Assembly: GCA_944472135.2 (NCBI GenBank)
Contig: OX235265.1
Span: 56,369,112-56,433,111, forward strand
DNA: 64,000 bases
DNA from: Trichobilharzia regenti
Lineage: Eukaryota > Platyhelminthes > Trematoda > Strigeidida > Schistosomatidae
Direction: 5' to 3'
This document shows, one piece after another, positions 10,561-23,305 of this stretch. A program made the position numbers and the translations under genes. Each line of letters opens with the position of its first letter. The stretch's first letter is position 1. The notes under the pieces were generated by a model that ran no database searches, had not been told where the DNA came from, and saw nothing but the letters and a program-made list of their open reading frames with translations.

Positions 10561-10785
10561 TCACGACCAATGCACGTTGACTTGGATGCCATTGCGAGAA
10601 CCTGGGTCACACGGACAGAGCTGAAATGGAAAACAAACAGAAAAGCCAACACACCACAAGCATACCCACAGCACAATCTCACACATCAATGACGACCTGC
10701 GCCTCCAGACAGAGACCTCCTCTTGACATCTTGCAACACAATCGCCACTTACTAGAATGACTCTTGCAGAATGCAAAGTGACCAT
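10561..10785 (-). CDS. Small hydrophobic Cys-rich ORF in LTR element
   Basis: A 74-codon frame just inside the 3' LTR. Its C-terminal half (IVLWVCLWCVGFSVCFPF, then QLCPCDPGSR) is kept open in three diverged element copies: here, at 42929-43144, and at 19430-19618 with its palindrome mirror 22844-23032. The hydrophobic run of about 18 residues could be a membrane segment. The N-terminal half varies. I do not recognise a family. It could be a remnant of a 3' gene or simply conserved non-coding DNA that happens to be open. Confidence 0.3.
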   Translation of the reverse strand: MVTLHSARVILVSGDCVARCQEEVSVWRRRSSLMCEIVLWVCLWCVGFSVCFPFQLCPCDPGSRNGIQVNVHWS

Positions 10786-11204
10786 GGCAGCACCTCACGA
10801 TACTCTACGCACATCCTCTTATCTACTCATTACCAATTACCACTGCAATCGCTTGTCACTCATTCTGCCTCAGTTCTAGTAGCGGTGACGCATGCGAGCC
10901 TCAGTCGTTTACACTCTTTCTCCCCGGCGTGTCGGACCGCAGCTATTTCATTCTCAGCAATAGCCTAGCCTCCCCGGCGTATACGACCCATCTGCTGTCC
11001 TTAACATCAATCAATTCATTCATGGATGTAGAAGACTCGAAACAACTTCAGAAGTAATCACGACGAAAATTTTAACAAAATTACGCAATAACAACAAGAC
11101 ACGAAAACAACAAGTAAACACAATGAATCCAAAATACACCAATTGATATGACACACCACACGTATATACAAATAGTACAAACAACCTCGCCGATCATGTC
11201 TTGG

Positions 11205-11655
11205 TGGAATTCCTTTGAAGAATTGCAGGACTTACACCAGTACGCCTACAACCCTTCTCAGGTTGACGATTGTAATTTGTGGAATGTCCGGACACAAACA
11301 AGATTAACCAACAATTACATCAATTGGAACTCACACAATTATTTAACACAAACATATGTACAATCAACACATCAAATGTTGTGGATTCCGGCATGACAAA
11401 CTACCCTTGAAGAACTGTAGGACTTACAGCAGTACGCCTACATTCCTTCTCAGGTTGATGATCCAAGTGGAAGTCGTCCGGACACAAACAGAATTACCAA
11501 CAGCTAGATGAAAGATGATATCAATTCAGTATATACAATATGAACATATGTACAAAATCACACACCAAGCACATTGGACTGCTCATTGATGCGCTACCCT
11601 TTGAAGAACTGTAGGACTTACAGCAGTACGCCTACAACCCTTCTCAGGTTGACGC
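11205..11655. repeat. Tandem repeat, about 190 bp x 2.3, in copy A
   Basis: The segment 'ttgaaga-ctg-aggactta' followed by 'agtacgcctac', then 'ccttctcaggttga', occurs at 11213, 11403 and 11601. The spacing is about 190-198 bp, with 'gtccggacacaaaca' between. Copy B has this unit once (42424-42490), so the array expanded in copy A after the copies diverged. It lies just after the gag stop codon. Confidence 0.75.
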
Positions 11656-11656
11656 C

Positions 11657-13704
11657 CTAGGTTGGAAAATCGTCGCAGAGTTCATTTGCTGACTTCCTTC
11701 TATCAGCTATATCCTCAAATCTGAACGGCAACACGCTCATGTCATTGTATCGTAGAATATAGATGACCAACAAACACACGACATATCTCATCAACCAAGT
11801 GTAGAAACAGAGTATTTTACACCAAAGATAATAACATTCAATTAGTAACTTGAAACTAGAAATGCCTTTATTCGTGCAAGTCAATTTAACAATTACTCTC
11901 TCGTTTACACTTGGCTTATTCTCACTAAACTGAGCAATATATTTCGTCCTTTCAAACGCACCAATACTATCATAGTCATTGCAGAAGATACTTGAGTTGA
12001 TGGGCATCTGTTTCATTGTGGATGAAAACACCAACGATGACTGAGTGACACAAGGTGATGAACTTAGCGGTGGATCAGAAGCTGTTCTTTTTCGGCTTTC
12101 AGATAGTTGTCCAACTGCAAGATTACCACCACTGCTGTCTTTCACTACTAGTTCGGGTTTAGCACTATCATCTGATGATAGGTGGGCTACACGCTGATCA
12201 ATTACACTGACTGTCTCACAAGTATGCACACCTTCTGGAACTGCATCTGCGTTCAATTCTACTTCACGTTGTAGTTGTACAGAACCTTTATTTAACTTAG
12301 CAGTAGTAGGCATATCCATCATATCATCATGATCAACCAAAGACAACTGTGAAGTATCATGATCATTATCACGAATATTCACTTTACCGTCAAGTTCATC
12401 ATTTTCAAACTCTTTAATAACAGAAGTAGACAATTTTGGTTCCTCCTCACAAATCATTAAAGGTTTTATATCTTCACTCTGACTAGTTATACTTGTAAAC
12501 TTGTGGAGTCAGAACTGCACTCTGAAGCAGTAACTCTATTCTGTGACACTCTATTCAACAACGGCTTACCAGTTGCAACTACAGACTTCTTCACAACACC
12601 GTTATCGTCACACAATTCGGAGTCAGGCCTGGAGTTTACATTTAGCTTATCACTGAACTTGCTCACTGGTTCACAGTTCACTTCTGTATGCACCTCTTGC
12701 AAACGTGTAAAACACAACCGTGTTTGTCTTGCATCTTGTAACTTATCTGTTGAGGATGTACTACGAAACCTGTTACACTCACTAGGTCTATATGCATTAC
12801 TAGACATCATGGAGCCTTCTCGATATCCACCTCTCTGAGGCCTACTCGTCATCAATGATTGCGTTTTACCCTCAGACTGCTCTATTCTAGGGGTGAGATG
12901 TAATAGACTGGCGAACTTGCTCATAGATTGATTGACACTAGTATTTACCAGTTTCAGGATATCATCAAACTTTGGCTCGATACCCTCATCCTCCATACGG
13001 GAGCTCATCTTCACCCACTTCCTTTGCAGTCGAGTAGGTAGACGTCTTGCTATTACTTCTAGTATAAAACTCGAGTTGAGGTCACTCATGCGATTCATCG
13101 AAATCATTCCATTCTTGTAAATTAGCAAATTATCTAAAAACTCAGTGAGTGCCTGGGAGTCATCCTGTAATTGACCACCATTACCCTTAACAGCCTCGAA
13201 TAATTTCCCTGCAATCATCGAAGGTCTTCCAAACCTTTGACGTAATATGCTCATAGCCTCGTAGTAGCCCTCTTTTGGCTTCATAAACTTACAGCACTGT
13301 ATAGCTCTTGCAGCATCTCCAGTGCAATATCTCATCAAATACATTAACTTCAATTCATCATTTAATAGAAAACCACTCAACATGATCTCAAACTCCTTTA
13401 CAAATTGTAAATAATCAGCCGGGTTTCCATCAAAACACCGTGGTTCAAATTTAGGGAGTTTGATGTTCCTATTATCCCTGAACGGCGAAACAGTAACATC
13501 AACCATGTCATGCTTAACATCAGACACATCGTTACAATTAACAGACAAGTCACCATGACTTACTTTCCTGTTTGCATCCAAGACACTCTGTCCCTTCTTT
13601 GACCCAGGCATTGTTGAACTTGACCCAATTCCAAAAAGTTCCAGATATTGCTTGTTCAAAGAGGACTTGACCGGCACCAGGAAAAATGAACGGCGACTAT
13701 CCAA
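11657..13704 (-). pseudogene. Pao/BEL-type gag (DUF1759-like) with C-terminal membrane segment
   Basis: Reading 13704 to 12487 gives 405 codons: KLPKFEPRCFDGNPADYLQF, then LMYLMRYCTGDAARAIQ, then EAMSILRQRFGRP. This is the DUF1759 capsid pattern of Pao/BEL gag. A stop follows at 12487, because this copy has AA where copy B has AAA (+ strand 12493-12494). The frame resumes from 12457 to 11657. The downstream part is acidic and Ser-rich, then carries a hydrophobic stretch near its end (WCKILCFYTWLMRYVVCLLV) and a short tail ending CDDFPT. No CCHC zinc knuckle, protease or RT follows. Gag would form the particle; the membrane segment is unusual for gag and may anchor it. Confidence 0.75.
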
Positions 13705-13754
13705 ACTTTCACCAACTGTTTGAATCCGCCAGATCTGTTTCCATCGTCAGAAAC

Positions 13755-14122
13755 TGTCAATCACGTCTCATAAACCGTTAATGCCCAGCTCTCGCTACGC
13801 TCGGGCCCACGCTGTTCTTCGAAGATTTCTCAGAAACGCTTAGTTATAACGGACGCAAAAACCAAAACACCGATCTGCCGCTTGAGATTTGTTTATTGTT
13901 ACACCAACATATAAAAGGAATAAGCGAACTAAGCAACTAAGGTCTGAAAACAAATATTACAATAATAAATCGTTATATTACTTCTGACGATGTTTCACTC
14001 TTCTTTCTGAACAGCGACCGATGAGACGATGACTGTCGTATTGATGCCTCCGCGAAAATCGGGGAAGTTGATTTTGAGCAAACAACCAAGAATTGATCGT
14101 TCAATCTTCAACTCCATTGACA
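13755..14122 (-). repeat. 5' LTR of copy A
   Basis: 368 bp, same termini as the 3' LTR. It has a small internal duplication ('ctaagcaactaagg') absent from the other LTR. Its outer part shares the 'cgaaaatcggg' variant with the LTR at 43190-43549. Its inner part shares the 'gcttgagatttgttt' variant with the LTRs at 10167 and 39348. It therefore looks like a mosaic, as expected near a crossover. Confidence 0.85.
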
Positions 14123-15049
14123 GATGTGTTTCAATTTCGCATTTGGGCTACACGATAAAATTAACTGACTAATGAGATATAACGGGACAGAGTGTGAGAG
14201 TTATCTCGGGTAAAAGGAGAAATTATTGTAAGATCACTTTTTTCAGTTAGACTAGAATTAAATGAAAAAATACGATTACCATTTGTTGACATTTTGCTTA
14301 TTTTTATCCACGTTTTAGCATTTCATTATACCTGGACTATAGATCATTCTGACAGACTAACTTTCAACATAGAAGCTTGCACACAAGTGCACCCGCTTAA
14401 GTTAGCACATTACATGTAGCACACAAAGGTAGAAGAATAGAGAAATTAAATGTCACTATAATGAGCATAAATGTGATGAAAAACAAAGTCATATGGAAAA
14501 AATATAAGGGTTACTCATATATGTGAGATTACATAGAGTGAATGCATCTGTGTCATTAACAACGTTTGGAATCACATTTCTACTTAACACTAAGCTTAAC
14601 CCCAATATTACTCACCATATTAGACTACTTAACACAGAAGTAAGAGTACAGACACTACGATCAAAAACCAGTAGTCTTTTCATATCTTCCAGTTTCAATG
14701 GTCACTTATCGCAGCCTAAGTGGACAATACCATCAGCATACACTAAGTTGACAAGACTGTTCCCTGGTAAGGGCCTAAAGTGAGTAACAGACAATTCGGT
14801 TAATACATTTATGATGAAATTGAACTAAAATAAGGACGACAGTTGTAGAAATGAGCCTTTTACTACATCCTTCTATGAAATATCAGTTCCTTCATAGTTT
14901 AGTTTCAGTAAAAAATGAATGGAATGCAGTCTACAGATTCATGAAATTCGCATACTGACGTACTACTTTCCTAGAATCCTAGTTGATGTCTCCTCAGGAA
15001 AGTGGGAAATGAGCATTCCACCTGCGTAAACTCAGTAGGCTATGAACTG
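14123..15049 (-). pseudogene. Decayed LINE reverse transcriptase, repeat unit 1
   Basis: The segment from about 14390 to 15010 resembles 16210-17050 along its length, so the two are copies of the same dispersed sequence. On the minus strand near 14760-14700 it reads SLVNLVYADGIVHLGC, a degraded RT active-site box (YADD to YADG). Stops are frequent. It is an old LINE fragment of a different family from A and B. Confidence 0.5.
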
Positions 15050-15329
15050 CTGGCAATGAAAACGACAACAATTTTTGGAATTACGTAATTCCAAAAACGA
15101 TCGTATGATCTTTGATACTGACTTCTGGTTCCATCAGATGAAATTAAAGGGAAGAGCTGATTTAGACCATTTCTCGCTTGAGTTTAGATGTCTTGTAACT
15201 AATGCATTAACGAGTTGACTAAATGGTACACCACTTGCCCTACTGACAACCTTAATACCTTGCACAATACGACATAGTCGTTTTTGAGTAATTCAGGAAA
15301 GAATAAGGGGGAGCAGTAAAGACCGAATC

Positions 15330-15960
15330 AATTGTTAACAAATTGTAAAAAGGGAGGTAGAATGGTTTTTGACTGTCTTGAATACATAACATGGTAAGCT
15401 AGACTGAAGGTTTTCTTAGAAATCGACAAGATATAGAATGACAAAGTAAGACCAGAGGATAGATTTTCTCCAAGGTATTTTCTGTTAGACTTAGTTTCTG
15501 TTTCAGTGCCCTCTTTGATACAAACATCTTGTGAACGACACAATTCTTGCAGTTCACGCTTATGAGTGAGGGGAAAGTTAACTGCCTGACTTTTAGAGGG
15601 ATTTAACGCAAGACCACGTACCTTAGACTACAGACAGGAACCAGTTAAGTTTGCTGCAGTCACATTGTAACATGACACGAAGTGAGACGGTCAGATCAAC
15701 AGCGTATTTGACGAGGTCGCTCTCATTAGAAAGAGAAAAGTCATGTAAGACGAGAGAGAAAAAAGAAAAGGAGTGATAAAAATAGCCTGAGGAACACCAG
15801 CTTCAGCAAGCGAGGCGGAGTATTTACTTTAATATACAGTATGCTGCATTCCATTTGAGAAATGATAATTCAACCAATCAACTGCCCAGGACCCGTGTTT
15901 GCACGACCAAAACCTTATTCAACTAAAGTCATCTAGGCGCTGAGTCAACAACAACGGCGA
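15330..15960 (-). pseudogene. Decayed non-LTR reverse transcriptase
   Basis: The minus-strand translation in pieces shows an AEAGVPQ block (GVPQG equivalent) near 15800, then VKYAVDLTVSL (YADD equivalent) near 15700, then LNWFL and LNPSKSQAVNF near 15600. The order and spacing fit the palm domain of a LINE RT, ruined by substitutions and stops. Confidence 0.5.
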
Positions 15961-16149
15961 ATGATGAATGACCGAAAGCTAAGCACAAATGTGACAAAGC
16001 ACAAATCCAGTTGCAAAGTAGGAAACGAATCCCGGGTGGAAGAAGAGATTACTGAAAGGTATCTATTTTTCATTTGGCAAAGAACAAGATTAAGAACTAC
16101 ACTTATCATTTGTTGAAATTTCGGAGATCATTTATCAATGTTTCGCATT

Positions 16150-17070
16150 TAGTTATGCCCAGACTGTGTCATTCTGACTAGCTTTTAGTATGAATTTGCA
16201 GAGAAGTCCACCTGTTTAATTTACGACATTTCATGTAGCACACAAAGGTAGAGGCATAAAACTAAATGGAAGTCTAACGAGCGAAAATGTGAGGGAGAAT
16301 AAATAGTGACAAGGAAAAACATGAGTTGAATAGATACGTGAGATTACACAGAGTGAATGCACCTGTACCAGTACCAAAGATTTGCAGTCACATCTCCGGT
16401 AGTTCTTCCAGCTGACTGTCAACAATTTTATGAACCAATATCACTTTTTCATTTGACCGATCCAAACACATTTGAAACCTTAACATGTGCTGGCTAGCAT
16501 TGTCCCTAGAGAAAGGCGATGGCTTTGTATGCCAGCACATGTTCTAGCCATCTCAACCTATTCAGCTTCCCTACCTTGAAGACTAACTTACCCTCCCCAC
16601 CTAAACATTTATGCGTAACCTCAACAGCACTCGCCATATTACACTGCTTTACTCATGAGATAGAACACAGACACCTATAATCAAACACCAGTATTATTTT
16701 CATATTTTACAGCATCAGGGGTTACTTCTCATAGTCTAGGTGGACAATATCATCAGCAAACTGTAAGTTGATGAGAATATTCCCTGATAAGTCTCTAAAG
16801 TCAATTACAGACTATCCTATTAATATATGTGTGATTGAATTGAACTTTTATAAGGATGACAGTTTAAGAATTCAGCCTTGTGTTACATCCCACTCGGAAA
16901 TTTCTTTTGTCGGATAATTCGCAAACAGTATTCAGTGAATAGAAAACATTCTGTAGGCTTAATGAAACTCGTAAACTGACGCACTACTTTTGCAGGTATT
17001 ATGGTATTTCCTCAATAAAGTGAGAACTGAATATTTCGGCTGCATAAAACGAGTAAGTAGTATCCTGGGA
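16150..17070 (-). pseudogene. Decayed LINE fragment, repeat unit 2
   Basis: A second copy of the sequence at 14390-15010 ('tgtagcacacaaaggtagag', 'gtgagattacacagagtg', 'tggacaatatcatcagcaaac'). The two flank the RT fragment at 15330-15960. Either two insertions or one insertion followed by duplication could explain it. There is no usable open frame. Confidence 0.5.
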
Positions 17071-17657
17071 ATACCAATGACTACAACAAGTCTAGGAGTT
17101 ATGCACTACAACTTTCACTTTACTGAATACACAAGTAGACTTTACATAAACACTTGACAGATCAAATTTATACAGGAAGTCAGTAAGATTTGGTAAACTA
17201 AAAGTGCTTTCGGTTTCCACAGGAGTTCTCCGTGCCGAATTTATTCCTTCAAGGGCCTACAGAGATTAACACTTCAATTAAATAACACTGACGTGGAAAA
17301 AATTCCATTCTTCATTACTAAATTTAATGAAAAGAATCATGTTTTTTATTTTGAAAACAGGAGAATTCGTAATGTTTTACTTTATGTAAATGCAGTTGCA
17401 TACAGTTGCACTAAGAACTCAACGCAACTCGATACACAATAGTATATATACAAATAAACTGAAAAATAATGTCCTTCTTATATTCTGAACAACTTGTCCT
17501 TATTCCAGGACTATAATTTTTTCACCTATGAGCCTGAGTTATGTCTACGAAATCGCAATATTATATCAGTTAAATCTTCCCCGAAAACAAAGGCCACTTG
17601 AAACCAATAGCAACATAGCAACAAGCGTCATTGAGGGGATATGCAATAAAGTCGCTC
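17071..17657. other. Unassigned AT-rich DNA left of the palindrome
   Basis: I see nothing coding here. The right end at 17657/17658 is the outer breakpoint of the left palindrome arm: sequence mirrored in the right arm stops at GATTGAGAATAGG. Confidence 0.5.
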
Positions 17658-20600
17658 GATTGAGAATAGGTGACTAGGATTGTGAAAACAATCATAGTGA
17701 AAGTAGAGTCAAACATAGAGTTTACAGATTTCGGGAGTTAGCAGTGAGGATCAGAGGAGTGCCGCTAGCTGATCAGTAGATATAGTGGCGGTCATTAAGG
17801 TGAATCGCTCCATTCTGCAGGAACAGCAATATGCAATTCGACGGCTCGAGAGTTTTCTGATTTTTCTGAGGGCTTAGATCTTTGTCTTGAAAAAGATAAT
17901 AATGAATTCCTAGACAGATCATGCTTCTACCTTTAAATATATACCATTCGCTCAACCTATTGTTTAGATGCGACCACGTGGGCTCTGCAAAGATTTATAG
18001 GGCAACTTATAAATTAACTTGCTGTCCATTGTCGGACCTATGAATACCACTTCACAATGTCTTATCTCACTCATTTTCTAATAACGTCTTTACTCGGTCC
18101 TCATTATATCCCATTAAACCTAACATTTTATAGCTCTTTATGAATTTGATTCGACTTATTCTATTCTTATTCTCTGTAGGGTACGGTTGTGCATCAAATG
18201 CACAAAAAGGTATGAAATAAAAACAACTAGCATGAGGATAAATGTATTAAAACCAAAAGTGGACATCATGATAGCAAGAACTATATGGGTAGCATTATAC
18301 ATTGCGAATGAACGTTGTCAGCCTAGGGAGTTTCCTTTATAAATGCATTTACTAATGATACTTGCACTTACCTATTTCATTGCACTTTATTGATTCACCA
18401 TAGCACTTTTACTTTTCTAAAACAGCTTTCAATCCCTTGCAAAAGTTGTACTTACCTCAATATTGGTTGGTTATCGTATGCCTACAACCACGGGATGAAA
18501 ACAAAACGAAGTCGATTTTCCCGCTCAACCTGGAGGACAACTGTACAATTCAATAACTATACGGCCTGGTTCAGAAAATGAGTGTATTTATATATATATA
18601 TATCAAATATTTAACAGTCGAAACATTATTAACTTGTAGACAATCTACGATTTGATATTATATCCTACTTGATCGTGCCTGTTAAAATGGCATGCATTTT
18701 CATGTAAATTTATATGTTTATATGAGAATACACATTATTATTATTACTATAGATCTCTAGCTTTTGGTTTGACACATAGCCCTTATAACCCGTTGTTGAT
18801 AAAATATTTGTTCAGCAGAGATGAGAAGGTCTTTGGAGTAGAACTGTTTCTAATTTCAGTTGGAAGACGGTTCCAAATACAACGGTATCTCACAGTGGAA
18901 GAATTTCATCCCTATTTTGTGTGACAGTGAGGCACATTAAAAGATGAAGATTTATTTCTGAGGTTATATTTCTTAGGTGAATTAAAAGTAAAGTCATTGT
19001 GGGGGAAATATATAGGCCCTTTAGCAATCCTAAATATAATTTTCAGGTTGAACTTCGGTCGTCTGACCCATAAAGGTTCTAAGTCGAATATGTTACATCT
19101 GTCATAGTAAGCAATTCAAAGATTTTCACCTACTATACGCCATTTGCAGACTTTCTCATTCTTTATTCTAACACCAACATATAACCAGCATTACTGGCAT
19201 AACAGACTAAGGTCTAAGAACAAATATTACAACAATAAATCACGATATTACTTCTAAAAGTTTTCCTAACTTCCTTCTGAACAGCGAACGATGAGACGAT
19301 GACTGGTGTGTTGATGCCTCCGCGAAAATATGGGGAAGTTGGGTTTGAGCAAACAAACGTAAATCGATCGTTCAATCTTCAACCACACTGACATTCCCCG
19401 GCAAAAGAGGGATCCATCCCTTCCTTCCATCATGACCAATACACGTTGACTTTGATACCAGTGCGAGAACCTGGGTCACACGGACAAAGCTGAAATGGAA
19501 AGCAAACAGCAAAGCCAACACACCACAGGCATACCCACAGCACAATCTTACTCATCGACGACGACCTGCACCTTCCAGTTAAAGGCATCCTCTTGACATC
19601 TTGCGACACAATCGCCACTTGCTAGAATGACTCCTGCAGAACGCAACATGACCAAAGCAACACCTCTTCGCACGTCCTCTTATCTATTCACTACCCATTA
19701 CCACTGCGATCACTTGTCACTCATTCCGCCTCAGTTCCAGTAACGATGACGTATACAAGCCTCAGTCGTCTACACTCTCGCTCCCCGGCGTGTGGGACCA
19801 CAGCCTAAATAGAAACATTCATTCACAATGATTGTGTGTTCCTAAACATTTGAGATGTTACCAATGTTTATGTAAAAACATTTATCTCGCAATTAGTCCT
19901 GTGCTCAGCACAGTTAACAAATTCATTCCTTATTCGTTAAACTCTGCCTGAATCTTAAGTGTGTACTCCATTGATCTCGCGGCACTCATATAACACCAAG
20001 ATAGTATTGTGACGGTTGTCACTTATTGTGGGTTTACTAGAGATCCTGATGGTTTGCTAGTCTCATCATCAAAATGATCATAAATAACTTTCAAATCCCC
20101 TCTTGCTTACAAAAGTTAAGTTGTGCTGCCCATCAAGTGCTTCGGCCGTGAAAAGCTTCATGAATTAATGCAGCGCCAGTGGCTACGCCACTCATATATA
20201 CCTTCATAAGTAATGTCACACTGAAACAATCATGACTTGTGATGCTTACTTCGAAAAAATACCCAGGAAATATGCAGGTGGTGTGGTTACCATCCCCCAC
20301 AAAGGAAGACTCTTTTATAAAGTCTGTGCCCCTGATAGTTAATAATAATATATATTTATTCCTGTTTGTGCAGGAACATACCAATTGTACAGGCATGGAT
20401 AAGTTATTATATAAATTACACATATTTTGATGTATAGTGCATTTACAATTTGGTTGTTCTTTCTGACATTAGAATCAGTCAGAACAGTCTGCTATAAAGT
20501 CTGTTTGTCCGCCAGGCAGACACAATTAGCACCAACGGAGAATTCTGGAATCGACCTTGGCCCCTTATGATGCAGTAAAACAATCTAACATGACTGTCAA

Positions 20601-20910
20601 TATAGTTGAAGGTTGAACGATCAATTCACGGTTGTTTGCTCAAAACCAACTTCCCCAATTTTCGCGGAGGCATCAATACGATAGTCATCATCTCATCGGT
20701 CGCTGTTCAGAAAGAAGTCAGCAGAAAACCATCAGAAGTAATATTGTGATTTATTATTGTAATATTTGTTCACAGACCTTAGTTGTAACAGTGTTTATAT
20801 GTTGGTGTAACAATAAAGAATCCTCGAGTCACCAATTGGTGTTTTGGTGTTTTCGTCCGTTATAACTAAGCGTTTCTGAGAAACTTCAAGGAACAGCGTG
20901 AGCCTGAGTG
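17658..20910. repeat. Left arm of giant inverted repeat
   Basis: The reverse complement of 21552-24810, with mirror centre near 21231-21234. The few differences seen by eye are one transition at about 18477, one at about 19080, and a shorter TA run near 18590. Read from the outside in, it holds a bit of family A LINE 3' UTR, a roughly 980-bp inserted segment, the LINE ORF2 C-terminus (18760-19155, minus), a truncated LTR (to 19393) and its internal 3' segment, unassigned DNA, and an LTR (20595 on) that continues complete past the arm end. At the outer edge the LINE is cut off. Confidence 0.92.
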
Positions 20911-20957
20911 CAGCAAGAGCTGGGCATTAACAATTTACGAGACGAAGCTGTTAAACA
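20595..20957 (+). repeat. LTR (variant subfamily) spanning the inner end of the left arm
   Basis: It starts TGTCAATATAGTTGAAGG and follows the LTR consensus through 'tttcgcggaggcatcaatacgata' and 'aactaagcgtttctgag' to the end region near 20957. It differs from the copy A/B LTRs ('gagtcaccaattggtg' in place of 'aagcggcagatc') and matches the subfamily at 59385-59888. Its mirror copy in the right arm (21552-21867) lacks the last 47 bp. Confidence 0.75.
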
Positions 20958-21551
20958 GTTTACCCTTAGAAATAGTTACCTGTCACTCTATTATAACCTT
21001 CAAACGCTTGCTATGTAAACTGTCTTTTCTCAATGACTATCCCAACAAGACCGCACCACTTACTTCTAAAACGCATCAGTTATTAGAACACTAAAACTCT
21101 TAGACTCATTAATATATGTTATGACACTAAATAAACTCTAAGACCCCGCGTAAATGCGTGAAAACACAACTACAAGATAGATAAGTGTCTACTATAGTAT
21201 AATATACAATCGATATAAACATTTATATATGCATATAATATTAATATTCTTTTCATGTTCACATACTTTCTCTATCTGGTATTCTGTTTCTGCGCCTACT
21301 CTTCTATTTGCCTTCTGGTCGAGGTCGAGCAACCCTCCATTTAAACTTAGGTGAAGCTGGACTCCAGACCATTTAACTTATAACCACTTAAATTTAATGA
21401 ACGATCCAATGCTACCATTTGAAGACGCTGACTATCGTTCTGTACAAGTATTATTCAAGATCTGAAATAAAGAAGCAACTGGATTTCAAACGGTTTTCAA
21501 TATCTTACTGAAAGAGATATAGAAATATAGTCTTCGCATTAACAAAAAACC
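20911..21551. other. Spacer of the giant inverted repeat
   Basis: 641 bp of unmirrored sequence. The left 47 bp finish the LTR. The rest is AT-rich without genes. The right edge ('cttcgcattaacaaaaaaccca') resembles 48655-48690, where it is not followed by an LTR. The right-arm LTR was therefore cut and joined to this repeat. Confidence 0.7.
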
Positions 21552-22344
21552 CACTCAGGCTCACGCTGTTCCTTGAAGTTTCTCAGAAACGCTTAGTTAT
21601 AACGGACGAAAACACCAAAACACCAATTGGTGACTCGAGGATTCTTTATTGTTACACCAACATATAAACACTGTTACAACTAAGGTCTGTGAACAAATAT
21701 TACAATAATAAATCACAATATTACTTCTGATGGTTTTCTGCTGACTTCTTTCTGAACAGCGACCGATGAGATGATGACTATCGTATTGATGCCTCCGCGA
21801 AAATTGGGGAAGTTGGTTTTGAGCAAACAACCGTGAATTGATCGTTCAACCTTCAACTATATTGACAGTCATGTTAGATTGTTTTACTGCATCATAAGGG
21901 GCCAAGGTCGATTCCAGAATTCTCCGTTGGTGCTAATTGTGTCTGCCTGGCGGACAAACAGACTTTATAGCAGACTGTTCTGACTGATTCTAATGTCAGA
22001 AAGAACAACCAAATTGTAAATGCACTATACATCAAAATATGTGTAATTTATATAATAACTTATCCATGCCTGTACAATTGGTATGTTCCTGCACAAACAG
22101 GAATAAATATATATTATTATTAACTATCAGGGGCACAGACTTTATAAAAGAGTCTTCCTTTGTGGGGGATGGTAACCACACCACCTGCATATTTCCTGGG
22201 TATTTTTTCGAAGTAAGCATCACAAGTCATGATTGTTTCAGTGTGACATTACTTATGAAGGTATATATGAGTGGCGTAGCCACTGGCGCTGCATTAATTC
22301 ATGAAGCTTTTCACGGCCGAAGCACTTGATGGGCAGCACAACTT

Positions 22345-22625
22345 AACTTTTGTAAGCAAGAGGGGATTTGAAAGTTATTTATGATCATTTTGATGATGAG
22401 ACTAGCAAACCATCAGGATCTCTAGTAAACCCACAATAAGTGACAACCGTCACAATACTATCTTGGTGTTATATGAGTGCCGCGAGATCAATGGAGTACA
22501 CACTTAAGATTCAGGCAGAGTTTAACGAATAAGGAATGAATTTGTTAACTGTGCTGAGCACAGGACTAATTGCGAGATAAATGTTTTTACATAAACATTG
22601 GTAACATCTCAAATGTTTAGGAACA
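22345..22625. repeat. Dispersed repeat shared with 54269-54548
   Basis: About 280 bp ('gaaagttatttatgatcattttgatg' ... 'aacatctcaaatgtttaggaacac') occurs again at 54269-54548 with only a few differences, and once more in the left arm. It has no coding potential. It probably belongs to an unidentified mobile element. Confidence 0.7.
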
Positions 22626-22657
22626 CACAATCATTGTGAATGAATGTTTCTATTTAG

Positions 22658-23069
22658 GCTGTGGTCCCACACGCCGGGGAGCGAGAGTGTAGACGACTGA
22701 GGCTTGTATACGTCATCGTTACTGGAACTGAGGCGGAATGAGTGACAAGTGATCGCAGTGGTAATGGGTAGTGAATAGATAAGAGGACGTGCGAAGAGGT
22801 GTTGCTTTGGTCATGTTGCGTTCTGCAGGAGTCATTCTAGCAAGTGGCGATTGTGTCGCAAGATGTCAAGAGGATGCCTTTAACTGGAAGGTGCAGGTCG
22901 TCGTCGATGAGTAAGATTGTGCTGTGGGTATGCCTGTGGTGTGTTGGCTTTGCTGTTTGCTTTCCATTTCAGCTTTGTCCGTGTGACCCAGGTTCTCGCA
23001 CTGGTATCAAAGTCAACGTGTATTGGTCATGATGGAAGGAAGGGATGGATCCCTCTTTTGCCGGGGAAT
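22658..23069 (+). mobile_element. 3' internal segment of gag-only LTR element
   Basis: This corresponds to 10525-10950 (minus) and 42780-43189: the same 'cgccggggagcgagagtgtagacgactgagg', the same small hydrophobic ORF (22844-23032, 62 codons, with IVLWVCLWCVGFAVCFPF) and the same 'ttgccggggaatg' before the LTR. The gag part is missing. The mirror copy is at 19394-19806. Confidence 0.75.
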
Positions 23070-23305
23070 GTCAGTGTGGTTGAAGATTGAACGATCGATT
23101 TACGTTTGTTTGCTCAAACCCAACTTCCCCATATTTTCGCGGAGGCATCAACACACCAGTCATCGTCTCATCGTTCGCTGTTCAGAAGGAAGTTAGGAAA
23201 ACTTTTAGAAGTAATATCGTGATTTATTGTTGTAATATTTGTTCTTAGACCTTAGTCTGTTATGCCAGTAATGCTGGTTATATGTTGGTGTTAGAATAAA
23301 GAATG
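23069..23305 (+). repeat. Truncated LTR in the right arm
   Basis: Begins TGTCAGTGTGGTTGAAGATTG after a GGGGA tract. It follows the LTR pattern to 'atgttggtgttagaataaag' and then joins family A LINE sequence at about 23306. The last third of the LTR is missing. The mirror copy ends at 19393 in the left arm. Confidence 0.7.

Larger units (their letters stand above)
10167..14122 (-). mobile_element. Gag-only Pao/BEL-like LTR retrotransposon, copy A
   Basis: Two LTRs (10167-10524 and 13755-14122) flank 3.2 kb of internal DNA. The internal region holds a gag gene, a tandem repeat and a 3' segment with a small hydrophobic ORF, but no protease, RT, RNase H or integrase. Copy B at 39966-43549 has the same layout, so the lack of pol is a family trait and not one deletion. 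The flanks are mismatched: GCATC on the left and GATGT (complement of ACATC) on the right. The matching partners are at 39343-39347 and 43550-43554, which suggests recombination with the other locus. Confidence 0.85.

Noticed and set aside
12503..12838. 111-codon plus-strand frame in LTR element copy A
   Set aside because: It is antisense to the gag gene, which has the recognisable domain, and it has no motif of its own.
20133..22329. Mirrored open frames of 60-96 codons inside the palindrome as genes
   Set aside because: They appear twice only because the arms are duplicated, and they lie in LTR, LINE and unassigned repeat DNA. No domain or splice context was seen.
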